From positions 62,001-126,000 of the forward strand of contig NZ_SMRS01000007.1 of the NCBI RefSeq assembly GCF_008368715.1: a DNA stretch of 64,000 bases, written 5' to 3'. Each line of letters opens with the position of its first letter. Position 1 is the first letter of the stretch. The notes under the pieces were generated by a model. The model worked only from the letters and a program-made list of their open reading frames with translations, did no database searches and was not told the origin of the DNA. Of this stretch, positions 25,947 through 35,190 are shown one piece after another. This stretch comes from Nitrincola tapanii. GTDB lineage: Bacteria; Pseudomonadota; Gammaproteobacteria; Pseudomonadales; Balneatricaceae. Both the position numbers and the translations under genes were made by a program.

Positions 25947-27452
25947 ATGAGCGTAATTCGCCAAGACGATTTCATCAGTAGCATTGCTGATGCGCTGCAG
26001 TTTATCTCCTACTATCACCCGATCGATTTCGTTAAGGCGGTACATGAAGCCTATCTGAAAGAGGAGAATCCCGCGGCGAAAGACGCCATGGCTCAGATTC
26101 TGATTAACTCGCGTATGTGCGCTGAAGGTAAGCGCCCGATCTGTCAGGATACCGGTATTGTCACGGTGTTTCTGAAAGTGGGGATGAATGTGCAGTGGGA
26201 TGCGCAGATGTCTGTCACCGACATGGTCAACGAAGGTGTGCGCCGTGCTTACCTGAATCCAGACAATGTTTTGCGTGCATCGATTTTGGCAGACCCTGCG
26301 GGTAAGCGTCAGAATACCAAAGACAATACACCTGCCGTCATCCATTATGAGATTGTCGAAGGTGATGAGGTTGAAGTTCACGTTGCGGCGAAAGGCGGCG
26401 GTTCTGAAAACAAATCGAAAATGGCCATGTTGAATCCATCTGACAGCATCGTCGATTGGATTGTTAAAACAGTGCCCACCATGGGAGCGGGTTGGTGTCC
26501 ACCTGGCATGCTGGGTATCGGCATAGGCGGCACGGCTGAAAAAGCGGCTGTGATGGCCAAAGAATCCTTGATGGATCCTATTGATATTCATGAAATTCGT
26601 GAACGCGGCCCGCAGAATCGTGTAGAAGAGTTGCGTCTGGAGATCATGGATAAGGTCAATGCCCTGGGTATTGGGGCTCAAGGCCTGGGTGGTTTGACGA
26701 CGGTTCTGGATATCAAGATTAAAGACTACCCAACTCATGCGGCATCTCTGCCGGTGTGTATGATCCCTAACTGTGCTGCGACACGTCATGCGCACTTTAC
26801 TCTGGATGGCTCTGGCCCTGCAGAGCTGACACCTCCAAGCCTCGAAGATTGGCCAGAAGTGACCTTTGAGGTGGGTTCCAATACGCGTCGTGTGAATCTG
26901 GATGAAGTCACTCCAGAAGAGGTCGCAACTTGGAAAGTCGGGGAAACAGTGTTGCTCAACGGCAAGATGTTGACCGGACGTGATGCCGCGCACAAGAAAA
27001 TGGTGGAAATGCTGAACAACGGTGAAGAGCTGCCTGTGGATCTTAAAGGCCGCTTTATCTACTACGTCGGTCCAGTGGATCCTGTGCGTGATGAAGTGGT
27101 GGGTCCAGCGGGCCCGACAACTTCTACGCGTATGGATAAGTTCACCCGCCAGATTCTGGAAACTACCGGCTTGCTCGGTATGATTGGTAAGTCTGAGCGT
27201 GGTCCGATTGCCATCGATGCGATCCGTGATAACAAAGCGGTGTATCTGATGGCGGTGGGTGGCGCTGCATACCTTGTATCCAAGGCGATTACTGGTGCTA
27301 AGGTCTTGGCGTTCCCTGAGTTGGGAATGGAAGCTATTTATGAGTTTGAAGTGAAGGATATGCCAGTGACTGTCGCGGTGGATGTGAACGGTGAGTCGGT
27401 TCACACGACTGGCCCGGCAAAATGGAAAGAGATCATCGCACGCTCTGCTTAA
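25947..27452 (+). CDS. Class I (iron-sulphur) fumarate hydratase
   Basis: A 501-residue class I fumarase converting fumarate to malate in the TCA cycle. Candidate 4Fe-4S cysteines are Cys66 (RPICQDTG), Cys184 (GAGWCPPGML) and Cys276 (PNCAATRH). The C-terminal domain has VGPAGPTTSTRMDKFT and IGKSERGP. It is shorter than E. coli FumA/FumB at the N-terminus, but the catalytic blocks are complete. The ATG has GGAGAGAG upstream. It is followed by a strong bidirectional terminator. FumA and FumB types cannot be told apart here. Confidence 0.95.
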   Translation: MSVIRQDDFISSIADALQFISYYHPIDFVKAVHEAYLKEENPAAKDAMAQILINSRMCAEGKRPICQDTGIVTVFLKVGMNVQWDAQMSVTDMVNEGVRRAYLNPDNVLRASILADPAGKRQNTKDNTPAVIHYEIVEGDEVEVHVAAKGGGSENKSKMAMLNPSDSIVDWIVKTVPTMGAGWCPPGMLGIGIGGTAEKAAVMAKESLMDPIDIHEIRERGPQNRVEELRLEIMDKVNALGIGAQGLGGLTTVLDIKIKDYPTHAASLPVCMIPNCAATRHAHFTLDGSGPAELTPPSLEDWPEVTFEVGSNTRRVNLDEVTPEEVATWKVGETVLLNGKMLTGRDAAHKKMVEMLNNGEELPVDLKGRFIYYVGPVDPVRDEVVGPAGPTTSTRMDKFTRQILETTGLLGMIGKSERGPIAIDAIRDNKAVYLMAVGGAAYLVSKAITGAKVLAFPELGMEAIYEFEVKDMPVTVAVDVNGESVHTTGPAKWKEIIARSA

Positions 27453-27486
27453 ACTCAGCAAAGTGTGAGTCGATGCTTTTTAATGT

Positions 27487-27519
27487 AAAAAACCCGAGTC
27501 TTTAAGGCTCGGGTTTTTT
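27487..27519. terminator. Bidirectional terminator between fumarase and cls
   Basis: A 12-bp stem (27487-27498 with 27508-27519) has a GC core CCCGAG/CTCGGG, with A-run and T-run flanks that give a U-tract on either strand. It serves the convergent fumarase and cls genes. Confidence 0.92.
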
Positions 27520-27537
27520 ATTTTGTGTTCGGCAAAG

Positions 27538-28974
27538 TTAAAGATAGGGTGAGAGTAAGGCGGCTGTGGCATTACGCAGGCGAACCCCCAAAGACCATTG
27601 TTGGATCTGCTCAAGAGATAAACGTTCGGCGTCTTGGAAACGTTGATCAAAGTGCTGATTCAATCGTCGCGTCAGCCATTCATCATAACATTCTAAATTG
27701 CATTCAAAATTTAAGGCTAAGCTGCGATTATCCCAGTTGGCCGAACCGGGTAGGCACCAGCCCTCGTCCACCATAAACAGTTTAGAGTGGTTAAAGCAGC
27801 CCGAGCTAAACGCCACTTCTACACCCTGTTGAATGAATTCATCGAGATGAGCACGACACGCCCAGTCAACAATCCGAAGATTATTATTACTGGGTAGTAA
27901 AATTTGTACCCTGACTCCCCGTAAAGCGGCGGTTATCAGTGCTTCGCTAAGGCTGGTGTCGGGTACAAAATAGGGAGTCATGATCCGCAGGTGATGATGC
28001 GCAGAGTGGATGGCGCCGAGCATCACTTGGCGTAGGGTGTTAAAACGATCATCCGGGCCATCGGCAATCGCACGAGCGAGTGTACTGCCAGGAGTGACAG
28101 GCGCTTGAAACCAGGGTTGTCCGGTTAATGTCTCACCACAACTGGCAAACCAATCTTCGGCAAAAATGCTCTGTAATTCGGTCACGACGGGGCCTTCCAG
28201 TTCAAAATGAATATCTTCCAACAGCGCTTCACCGCGTTTGTGGCAGTTTTGTGCTGAGATATTCATGCCGCCGGTAAATCCATAAAGGCCGTCACAAATA
28301 AGTAGCTTGCGATGGTTACGCAAATTTAAGAAGGGCAGGCTATTGGGCCAGCGTGGTGGCATAAATTCCGCGTAGATAAGCTTTTGACGTTTTAAGCGCC
28401 ACTTCACGGTTGGCAGAGAGTAACGCAGCCCCATAAAATCTACGAGTAGACGAACTGCCACACCACGTGCCTGAGCTTGAGCCAGCGCATCCACAAAAGC
28501 GCGGCCCATTGTATCGTTACGCAAAATAAAGGTACTCAGGGTAATACTCTGTTCAGCCTCTTGAATACGCTTGAGCATGCGCGGAAAGGCTTCATCACCG
28601 CCCCATAAAGGGTTGATTCGATTGCCTCCTAACAGCGGTTGTTGGCTCACTTGGCTGGATAAGCGTGATAAGCCTTTTAAGGCTTCAGGAACAAACTGTG
28701 CTAAAGCATCGGGAGAATAAGCCAGCAGAGGGGGTGTCGGCGGCCTGTTGCGCTGCGGAATACGCTCTTTAGCGCGAGAATGAATACGGTTGATGCCCAG
28801 GAGTAAATAGGTAAAAGCGCCGAGCAGGGGTGCCAGCCAAACCAGGCCGATCCAGGCAATGCTGGCACGTGAGTCGCGTTTACGTAACAGGATGTGCACC
28901 GAGGTTGCCAGCGCCACCAAAAAGGAAATCAAGGCCAGCAGAACTGGCCAGAGATTCACGAGGGTTTGAGGCAT
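27538..28974 (-). CDS. cls: Cardiolipin synthase (ClsA type)
   Basis: A 478-residue phospholipase D superfamily enzyme that condenses two phosphatidylglycerols into cardiolipin in the inner membrane. Two N-terminal helices (LLALISFLVALATSVHILL, SIAWIGLVWLAPLLGAFTYLLLG) precede two HKD motifs: HRKLLICD (His221, Lys223, Asp228) and HSKLFMVD (His396, Lys398, Asp403). Length and two-helix start fit ClsA rather than ClsB/C. It follows galU by 3 bp. Confidence 0.93.
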   Translation of the reverse strand: MPQTLVNLWPVLLALISFLVALATSVHILLRKRDSRASIAWIGLVWLAPLLGAFTYLLLGINRIHSRAKERIPQRNRPPTPPLLAYSPDALAQFVPEALKGLSRLSSQVSQQPLLGGNRINPLWGGDEAFPRMLKRIQEAEQSITLSTFILRNDTMGRAFVDALAQAQARGVAVRLLVDFMGLRYSLPTVKWRLKRQKLIYAEFMPPRWPNSLPFLNLRNHRKLLICDGLYGFTGGMNISAQNCHKRGEALLEDIHFELEGPVVTELQSIFAEDWFASCGETLTGQPWFQAPVTPGSTLARAIADGPDDRFNTLRQVMLGAIHSAHHHLRIMTPYFVPDTSLSEALITAALRGVRVQILLPSNNNLRIVDWACRAHLDEFIQQGVEVAFSSGCFNHSKLFMVDEGWCLPGSANWDNRSLALNFECNLECYDEWLTRRLNQHFDQRFQDAERLSLEQIQQWSLGVRLRNATAALLSPYL

Positions 28975-28977
28975 GGT

Positions 28978-29853
28978 TTAACAGACCATCTGCCTAATGA
29001 TATGTTGAAGGTCTGTTGAAGTTTCAGGGTGAGATAGACCATAGACTAGATTTGCTTGCAACCAACCGGATTTATTCCCGCAGTCGTAAAGTTCACCTCG
29101 CATGTTGAAAGCATGGAGCGGTTCTTCTTGCAGCAGTTGTTCCAGCGCATCGGTCAGCTGAATTTCGCCACCGGCACCGGGTTGAGTGGTTTTGAGGAGT
29201 TCAAGTATGCGAGCGGGTAAAATATAACGGCCGACGATGGCTAAGTTGGAGGGAGCTTCAGCGACCTTGGGTTTTTCGACCATGGCTTGAATAGGGCTGT
29301 GCGCGCCGGCATCGACAGTCGCGCCTGCGCAATCAACAATCCCATAACGCTCGACCTGATCCTCAGGTACCGCTTGAACCATAATCTGACCTGCCTGGCT
29401 CTCTTCATAAGCCTTTACCATGGCTTGTAGATCACGCATGCCGGCGTTGCGGATCAGCATGTCGGGTAACAGAACCGCAAAGTCTTGATCACCGATCACT
29501 TCAGCTGCACAGAGAACGGCGTGGCCTAAACCCAGAGCTTGAGGTTGGCGTACGCTGATAATTTTAGCACCCGTCGGTAGAGTGGTTTGTACGCTTGTGA
29601 GCAGATCGATTTTACCTTTACGTTGTAGTTCCGTTTCTAACTCATAGTGACTATCAAAATGATCTTCGATCGCTTGTTTTCCTGATCGTGTCACTAAGAT
29701 GATTTCGGTAAAGCCTGCCGCCACCGCTTCTTCCACGACATGTTGAATCACGGGTTTATCCACAACCGGAAGCATCTCTTTAGGGATGGCTTTACTGGCA
29801 GGCAGAACGCGTGTGCCGAGCCCTGCAACGGGAATAATTGCTTTACTTAGCAT
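28978..29853 (-). CDS. galU: UTP-glucose-1-phosphate uridylyltransferase
   Basis: A 291-residue nucleotidyltransferase making UDP-glucose for cell-surface polysaccharides. It has the signature GLGTRVLPASKAIPKEMLPVVDKP near the N-terminus (in two parts: GLGTRVLPASKAIPKEM, then LPVVDKP) and ILVTRSGKQAIEDHFD. AAGGA lies 8 bp before the ATG. It lies between yacG (26 bp) and cls (3 bp) in a four-gene minus-strand run. Confidence 0.96.
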   Translation of the reverse strand: MLSKAIIPVAGLGTRVLPASKAIPKEMLPVVDKPVIQHVVEEAVAAGFTEIILVTRSGKQAIEDHFDSHYELETELQRKGKIDLLTSVQTTLPTGAKIISVRQPQALGLGHAVLCAAEVIGDQDFAVLLPDMLIRNAGMRDLQAMVKAYEESQAGQIMVQAVPEDQVERYGIVDCAGATVDAGAHSPIQAMVEKPKVAEAPSNLAIVGRYILPARILELLKTTQPGAGGEIQLTDALEQLLQEEPLHAFNMRGELYDCGNKSGWLQANLVYGLSHPETSTDLQHIIRQMVC

Positions 29854-29879
29854 CAGTGTAATCCTTAACTTGTTCCTAT

Positions 29880-30089
29880 TTAATGTTTCAAAAGCTCGGA
29901 AGATTCAGGGTTTAAGATATTTTCTTCCCAATCCGGTCTTTCCTTAGCTTCAATGGCATAACCTTCGCTGGCCCATTCACCCAGATCAATCAAACGGCAG
30001 CGCTTACTGCAGAAAGGACGATCTGGATTACTGGGCGCATAGAGAGCAGGCTCACCACAGGTTGGGCAGGGAATTTGGCGCTGTTTCAT
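29880..30089 (-). CDS. yacG: DNA gyrase inhibitor YacG, zinc-binding
   Basis: A 69-residue protein with a four-Cys zinc site: CPTC (Cys8, Cys11) and CSKRC (Cys27, Cys31), then [14 protein letters not shown] as in YacG. In E. coli YacG binds GyrB and inhibits gyrase. Its start overlaps the coaE stop by 4 bp, the usual coaE-yacG pairing. Confidence 0.95.
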   Translation of the reverse strand: MKQRQIPCPTCGEPALYAPSNPDRPFCSKRCRLIDLGEWASEGYAIEAKERPDWEENILNPESSELLKH

Positions 30090-30694
30090 GTTCGATTCTT
30101 TTCAACTAAGGCTAGGAGTTGAGTGTGCAAATGCTTCACGGCATCCTGTAGCTCGGTAGGGGATTGGCTGTTATCTAAGCAGAAGTTCGCTCGGGCTAAG
30201 CGTGCGGCTCTGGACATTTGTGCTTGCATAATTTGGCGCAGGGTGGCTTCTGAGCATTGATCACGTGCTAGTGCACGTTGCAGCTGTAAGGCCTCTGGAA
30301 GATCTACTACGATAACCCCTTCAACCAGTTGATCCATGCCGGTTTCCAATAAAAGAGGGGCCATCAGAAGACGGTAAGGTGCTGTGCAAGGTGTCTTGAG
30401 TGCCTCCTTAACCACTTCACGAATCAGAGGGTGTAAGAGGGTTTCCAGCCATTCTCGCGCCACGCTGTCTGAGAAAATACGTTCACGCAAACGTCTACGA
30501 TCGAGTGTACCGTTGGCAAGAATGAATTCCGCGCCAAAGGTTTGAGCAATACTTGCTAAGGCTGCGGAACCAGGCTCCACAACAACACGCGCAATCTCAT
30601 CGGCATCCAGAATCGGAACGCCCAGTTCAGCGAAATAGTGGGCCGCTGCAGACTTACCACTCCCTATCCCACCGGTTAATCCAAAGGTATGCAT
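30086..30694 (-). CDS. coaE: Dephospho-CoA kinase
   Basis: A 202-residue P-loop kinase for the last step of CoA synthesis. It begins [15 protein letters not shown] (Walker A GGIGSGKS), with [14 protein letters not shown] and RLRERIFSD following. An in-frame ATG 10 codons upstream (30724) is possible, but the family starts next to the P-loop strand. It is the first gene of the coaE-yacG-galU-cls run. The prepilin peptidase that often lies upstream in pseudomonads is absent. Confidence 0.95.
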   Translation of the reverse strand: MHTFGLTGGIGSGKSAAAHYFAELGVPILDADEIARVVVEPGSAALASIAQTFGAEFILANGTLDRRRLRERIFSDSVAREWLETLLHPLIREVVKEALKTPCTAPYRLLMAPLLLETGMDQLVEGVIVVDLPEALQLQRALARDQCSEATLRQIMQAQMSRAARLARANFCLDNSQSPTELQDAVKHLHTQLLALVEKNRT

Positions 30695-30785
30695 GCCATC
30701 ACTCTCTGCGTCTTTGTTGGGCATCTTATCATCTCTATGCGCTTAAGGTCATCGCTCAGTAGAGTCTGCGGGGAAGAAGCAAAGG

Positions 30786-30794
30786 TGCTAGAAT
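30786..30794 (+). promoter_or_regulatory. Extended -10 element before the MATE gene
   Basis: TGCTAGAAT is a TGn-extended -10 with a good hexamer (TAGAAT at 30789-30794). No -35 is seen. The start codon would lie about 13 bases after the predicted transcription start. Confidence 0.35.
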
Positions 30795-30813
30795 ATCGCC
30801 TTTTACATCCTTG

Positions 30814-32175
30814 ATGGATACCCACTTTGGCATGAAAACCACGCCTGATCTGTTGAATGCTCCGTTTCGGCCTGTACTACGCCAGATGACGATCCCAATG
30901 ATGTTCGGGATTGTCAGCTTAATGCTGTTTAATCTTGCGGATATCTGGTTTGTCGGGCAACTGGGTACGGCACCTATGGCGGCCTTAGCGTTTACCTTTC
31001 CGGTCAGTTTTGCTGTCGTGAGTTTGGCGATAGGTTTAGGGGTTGGTACTTCTGCAACCTTGGCCCGACGTATCGGTCGCGGTGAGCAGGATACCGCCGC
31101 GCGTTTTGCGACAGATGCGCTGGTGGTGACGGCCTTGATTATGTTGGTGGTTGGGCTCGCTGGGCAGTGGCTGATCCATCCGATTTTTCGGTTATTGGGG
31201 GCGGATGAGCAGTTGCTGCCATTAATCCACGCCTACATGCAAATTTGGTTTGCCGGTTCCATCTTTATGGTGATGAACATGGTATGCAACAGTATTTTTC
31301 GTGCTGCGGGAGATACACGCTATTCGGCTTTGGTGATGCTGGTGTCGGCAGGTTTAAATGCGCTATTGGATCCTTTATTCATTTTTGGTTGGGGGCCACT
31401 GCCCGGGTTAGGGATACAGGGAGCGGCCATTGCCAGTGTGCTGGCGTGGTGTTCAACCACTTTGATCGCTTTGCATCTACTCTATCACCGTCGTGCGATG
31501 TTGACTCTGCCTTCCTGTAATCGTCGGCGTTCTTGGCAGCATTGGTGTGAGCTTTTGCACATCAGTGCACCCGCCGCCTTATCGAATATCACTACGCCCT
31601 TGGCCAATGGTGTTTTAACCGCACTGGTGGCAAAGCATGGTGCAGAAGCGGTGGCAGCCTATGGCGTGGGTAATCGTATTGAGTCCTTGGCACTTTTAGT
31701 CTGCCTAGCGCTGTCGATGACACTGCCGCCCTTTATCAGTCAAAATATGGGTGCCGGTCAGTATGAGCGTATCAAAAAAGCCTATGCAGCGGTGATACGT
31801 TTTGCTTTGGTCTGGCAGCTGCTGATTTATGCACTTTTGGCATTAAGTTCCGGCCCCTTGGCGCGCCTTTTTTCAACCGATCCAGAAGTGGTGCGCTGGA
31901 TTCAGATTTGGATTCTGATTGTGCCACTGGGGTTTGGTTTTCAAGCCACAACCTTTCTGAGTGCTTCCAGCTTTAATGCGTTGCATCAACCCTTTAATGC
32001 CTTAAAACTCAGCCTAATCCGCTTGTTTCTGATGTATCTGCCCTTGGGGTGGTTAGGGAACGCTTTTTGGGGTTTAACCGGCCTGTTTTCAGCCTTGGTG
32101 CTGGCCAATATGTTGACGGCTATTTTGGCTTGGTGTTGGACAAGACATCAGCTGAAAGTCTTGATGCAGCCTTGA
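30814..32175 (+). CDS. MATE-family multidrug/sodium antiporter
   Basis: A 453-residue protein with 12 hydrophobic helices in the MATE arrangement. Motifs include LADIWFVGQLGTAPMAALAFTF and GVGTSATLARRIGRGE in the N-half, and NRIESLALLVCLALSMTLPP and ISQNMGAGQYERIKKA in the C-half. It exports drugs or metabolites in exchange for Na+ or H+. The start is uncertain: ATG 30814, ATG 30832 and a TTG at 30811 all lack a good ribosome binding site. It stands alone, divergent from coaE. Confidence 0.9.
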   Translation: MDTHFGMKTTPDLLNAPFRPVLRQMTIPMMFGIVSLMLFNLADIWFVGQLGTAPMAALAFTFPVSFAVVSLAIGLGVGTSATLARRIGRGEQDTAARFATDALVVTALIMLVVGLAGQWLIHPIFRLLGADEQLLPLIHAYMQIWFAGSIFMVMNMVCNSIFRAAGDTRYSALVMLVSAGLNALLDPLFIFGWGPLPGLGIQGAAIASVLAWCSTTLIALHLLYHRRAMLTLPSCNRRRSWQHWCELLHISAPAALSNITTPLANGVLTALVAKHGAEAVAAYGVGNRIESLALLVCLALSMTLPPFISQNMGAGQYERIKKAYAAVIRFALVWQLLIYALLALSSGPLARLFSTDPEVVRWIQIWILIVPLGFGFQATTFLSASSFNALHQPFNALKLSLIRLFLMYLPLGWLGNAFWGLTGLFSALVLANMLTAILAWCWTRHQLKVLMQP

Positions 32176-32244
32176 TGTAAAACACCCGCCAAGCCGAATC
32201 TTCTTCATAAGTTTAGGATCGCCAGCAGCTTGTGTCTCTTCAGA

Positions 32245-32269
32245 TAAAAAAGGGGTACCTAAGTACCCC
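32245..32269 (-). terminator. Terminator of the lactate permease gene
   Basis: GGGGTAC-CTAA-GTACCCC (32252-32269) is followed on the minus strand by a T-run (32251-32245). Confidence 0.85.
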
Positions 32270-32305
32270 AAGCGCATAAAACGACGAGATTTTATCGATG
32301 TTGCA

Positions 32306-34000
32306 TCACACCAGCGGATCACTCACGCCGAAAACGTGTATTGCCAGCATCGTCAGCAGACCAGCCATCACTAGATAGTAGAGTGTAGGAATGATGGTCA
32401 TACGAATGGTCTTCCCTTCACGTCCCAATAAACCTACGGTTGCTGAGGCAGCAACAATATTGTGAATGGCGACCATGTTGCCGGCCGCAGCACCGACCGC
32501 TTGCGCAGCAACCAAGAGTGCACCGGAAACGCCGATTAAACCCGCTGTGTCAAACTGGAACTGCGACATCATCAGGTTGGAGACTGTGTTGGAGCCAGCA
32601 ATAAAGGCCCCTAACGCACCGACCGATGCCGCAAAGAAGGGATAGATGTCGCCTACACTGCCGGCGACTAATTCCGCCATAGCTCTGGGCATCGAAGGTA
32701 GCTCCGCCAGATTCACCCCTGAGTTAATCAAGATACGCACCATTGGGATGGTAAAGATCAAGACAAAACCCGCACCTAATAGCGTACGTGATGATTCACC
32801 GACCGCTGCTTTTAATTCAGAGAATTTCATGCGGTGTAAGAGGAAGGTGGCTAAGACCACCAAAACCATAATGCCACCTGGTAGGTAGAGAAATTGAATG
32901 CTTCCCGATACACCGGCTTCGCCCAGAAGATTGCTCCAGCTTAAGACAAGGTTCTGGGTAAAGAAGGCTTTCACCTCAGCATTCACACGCGAAACCACCA
33001 GCAAAATTGCCAGCAGAATATAAGGTAACCAGGCCAGACCAATTGACATGGGGCTTTTTGCGGTCAGGCTGTCGAGTTTAATTTCAATGTTGCCCATCCA
33101 CTCTGCCGGCCAATCTTTAGCCTCCGCAAACTCCCAGTTATCACGGGGCAGTAAGAAGCCTTTTTTGGCAGCTGGTACCACAATCATCAAACCGACTAAC
33201 GCACCGATCATCGATGGGAACTCAGGTCCCAAGAACACCCCGGCAGCCGCGTAAGGTAAGACAAAGGCGAGGCCTGCAAAAATGGCGAAGGGCGCCATAT
33301 TGAGGCCTTCTTTCCAGGAGCGATTTTTGCCAAAGAAGCGTGTCAGCATTACGCACATGAATAAAGGCATTAAGATGCCGACGATGGCATGAATAATGGC
33401 GACTTCAGACGTGATGAGTCGATAGAAGAACTCCCAGTCTGAACCCTGGGCAATCAGGGCTTCACTGATTCCCGCTTTGTCTAAACCGCCTGAGACTCCG
33501 ACGACAATCGGTGTACCGACAGCCCCAAAAGAAACCGGTGTAGACTGAATCATCATACCAATCATAACGGCGGCAAGTGCTGGGAAACCTAGGGCGACCA
33601 GAAGCGGGGCAGCGACTGCCGCAGGCGTTCCAAATCCAGAAGCACCTTCAATGAAGCAGCCAAATAACCAGGCTACGATGATCGCCTGCACTCTACGATC
33701 AGGGCTGATGCTGGAGAAACCTCCACGAATCGCGGTGATTGCACCTGAGTGTTTCAGCGTGTTGAGAAGGAGAATAGCGCCGAAAATAATCCATAGGATG
33801 GCGCCGGTCAGAATCAATCCCTGCAGAGTTGAGGCGAGCACACGGTTAAAGCTCATCTCCCAGGCGGTGAGCGCAATTAAAGCCGTGACTAGAAAAACAA
33901 CGGGCATCGCACGTTTCGCCGGCCAGTGTAGACCGACCAAAAGAATTGCGGCCAATACCAAGGGGGCAAAGGCGAGCAAAGACAAAAGTGTTTGGCTCAT
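32306..34000 (-). CDS. lldP: L-lactate permease (LctP family)
   Basis: A 564-residue transporter with about 12-14 helices. It has LctP-family features such as [37 protein letters not shown] and a C-terminal [20 protein letters not shown]. It imports L-lactate, and possibly glycolate, with protons. No lactate dehydrogenase gene or regulator is next to it. AGGA lies 7 bp before the ATG. Upstream are a good sigma-70 promoter and a perfect PdhR/LldR-type operator, so lactate- or pyruvate-responsive repression is likely. Confidence 0.93.
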   Translation of the reverse strand: MSQTLLSLLAFAPLVLAAILLVGLHWPAKRAMPVVFLVTALIALTAWEMSFNRVLASTLQGLILTGAILWIIFGAILLLNTLKHSGAITAIRGGFSSISPDRRVQAIIVAWLFGCFIEGASGFGTPAAVAAPLLVALGFPALAAVMIGMMIQSTPVSFGAVGTPIVVGVSGGLDKAGISEALIAQGSDWEFFYRLITSEVAIIHAIVGILMPLFMCVMLTRFFGKNRSWKEGLNMAPFAIFAGLAFVLPYAAAGVFLGPEFPSMIGALVGLMIVVPAAKKGFLLPRDNWEFAEAKDWPAEWMGNIEIKLDSLTAKSPMSIGLAWLPYILLAILLVVSRVNAEVKAFFTQNLVLSWSNLLGEAGVSGSIQFLYLPGGIMVLVVLATFLLHRMKFSELKAAVGESSRTLLGAGFVLIFTIPMVRILINSGVNLAELPSMPRAMAELVAGSVGDIYPFFAASVGALGAFIAGSNTVSNLMMSQFQFDTAGLIGVSGALLVAAQAVGAAAGNMVAIHNIVAASATVGLLGREGKTIRMTIIPTLYYLVMAGLLTMLAIHVFGVSDPLV

Positions 34001-34045
34001 AGTGAGATCCTGTTTAGTGCCTTGTGGGCATGTCTTTTATTTTGG

Positions 34046-34068
34046 GTAAATTGGTAAGACCAATTTAC
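34046..34068. promoter_or_regulatory. PdhR/LldR-type operator
   Basis: GTAAATTGGT-AAG-ACCAATTTAC has perfect 10-bp arms with a 3-bp spacer. Its core matches ATTGGTNNNACCAAT, the site of PdhR and LldR-type GntR/FadR-family repressors. It lies just downstream of the lldP -10, where binding would block transcription. Confidence 0.8.
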
Positions 34069-34082
34069 AATAAGCGTTGAGT

Positions 34083-34111
34083 AGATTAAAAGCTGATCAA
34101 TTCAGAGTCAA
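34083..34111 (-). promoter_or_regulatory. Sigma-70 promoter of lldP
   Basis: On the minus strand TTGACT (34111-34106) and TAATCT (34088-34083) are separated by exactly 17 bp. The start point would fall near 34076, next to the operator. Confidence 0.7.
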
Positions 34112-34332
34112 ATCATTCCTGATCAAGTTAGACCTTTGTATAAGGTTAAAAAAGCCAATAGATTCCACTAAAGTCATGCTAGTGTCGTCAGGAATGAGTT
34201 ACTATGATGCTATATAACAAGGAACTAAGGGTTCGAAAGGTCAGAGGCCAAGGCGGATGACTGAGAAGTGAGAAGCCTTTCAGTGCGTCTGACAAAAACT
34301 ATAAAACCGACCAATGCTATGGGATGTGAGCT

Positions 34333-35082
34333 ATGACAAAACGTGTTGCTTTAGTAACAGGTGGTACAGGTGGTTTGGGTGAAGCGATCTGCCGTGCATT
34401 GCATGACAGCGGCTTTCGTGTGGTTGCGGGCTACAACAGTGGTGGTAATCATGAAAAAGCTAAAGCTTGGCAGGAGCAGCAGCGCAAAGATGGTTATGAG
34501 ATCGAAGTCGCGTATGGCGACGTCACTAACGCCGAGTCGTGTGCTCAGTGTATTAAAACCGTCGAAGAGCTGACCGGTGGAACGGTGGATGTGCTGGTCA
34601 ACAATGCCGGTATCACTCGTGATGGTATGTTCAAGAAAATGAGCTGGGAGCAATGGGATGAGGTCTTGAGTGCTAACCTTGACAGCATGTTCCACATGAC
34701 GCGCCTAGTGATCAATCCGATGTTGGAAAAAGGCTTTGGCCGTGTGATCAACATCTCCTCAGTGAATGCTCAGAAAGGTCAATTTGGCCAGTGTAACTAT
34801 TCCGCGGCTAAAGCCGGTATTCATGGCTTCACCAAAGCGCTGGCGCAAGAAGTTGCCTCGAAAGGCGTGACCGTCAATACCGTATCTCCGGGTTATATCA
34901 TGACCCCAATGGTGGCTAAGATCGCTGAAGAGATTCAGCAGAAAATCTGTGCGACCATTCCAGTCGGTCGCTTTGGTACACCTGAAGAGATCGGTCGTAC
35001 AATCGCTTTCTTGGCAGATGAAAACTCCGGTTACATCACCGGCTCGGATCTGTCAATCAACGGTGGTCTGCACATGTCCTAA
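34333..35082 (+). CDS. phaB: Acetoacetyl-CoA reductase
   Basis: A 249-residue SDR of the PhaB type, NADPH-dependent reduction of acetoacetyl-CoA to 3-hydroxybutyryl-CoA for polyhydroxybutyrate. It has TGGTGGLG (9-16), NNAGITRDGMFKKM (90-103), catalytic Ser in NISSVNAQKGQFGQ (142-143), and YSAAK (Tyr156, Lys160). GQFGQCNYSAAKAGIHGFTKA and the ending ITGSDLSINGGLHMS are close to known PhaB. No thiolase (phaA) or synthase (phaC) gene is in the window. Confidence 0.93.
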   Translation: MTKRVALVTGGTGGLGEAICRALHDSGFRVVAGYNSGGNHEKAKAWQEQQRKDGYEIEVAYGDVTNAESCAQCIKTVEELTGGTVDVLVNNAGITRDGMFKKMSWEQWDEVLSANLDSMFHMTRLVINPMLEKGFGRVINISSVNAQKGQFGQCNYSAAKAGIHGFTKALAQEVASKGVTVNTVSPGYIMTPMVAKIAEEIQQKICATIPVGRFGTPEEIGRTIAFLADENSGYITGSDLSINGGLHMS

Positions 35083-35136
35083 TCCTCAGATCCAGAGTCT
35101 GCGACCTAAAGAGGGTTGTAGAGTGGATCCGACTCA

Positions 35137-35167
35137 AAAAAGGCGCTGCATTATCGAGCGCCTTTTT
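35137..35167. terminator. Bidirectional terminator between phaB and the DUF349 gene
   Basis: An 11-bp stem (35137-35147 with 35157-35167), GC core GGCGCT/AGCGCC, with A-run and T-run flanks gives a U-tract in both directions. Confidence 0.9.
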
Positions 35168-35190
35168 GCTTTTCTATAGAAAATCGATTC

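Larger units (their letters stand above)
34001..34332. promoter_or_regulatory. Divergent regulatory region of lldP and phaB
   Basis: This 332-bp gap has no gene. It holds the lldP operator (34046-34068), the lldP promoter (34083-34111), and a 10-bp inverted repeat with widely spaced arms (34113-34122 and 34188-34197). No confident promoter was found for phaB, which has GGGA about 8 bp before its ATG. Confidence 0.7.

Noticed and set aside
25902..27461. A 519-codon open frame on the minus strand, fully antisense to fumarase
   Set aside because: Composition is His/Arg/Phe-rich with no recognisable domain, and it mirrors the codon structure of the strongly conserved fumarase. It is a shadow frame.
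34201..34260. tRNA-like GGTTCGAAA segment
   Set aside because: No acceptor stem or D and anticodon arms could be built around it.
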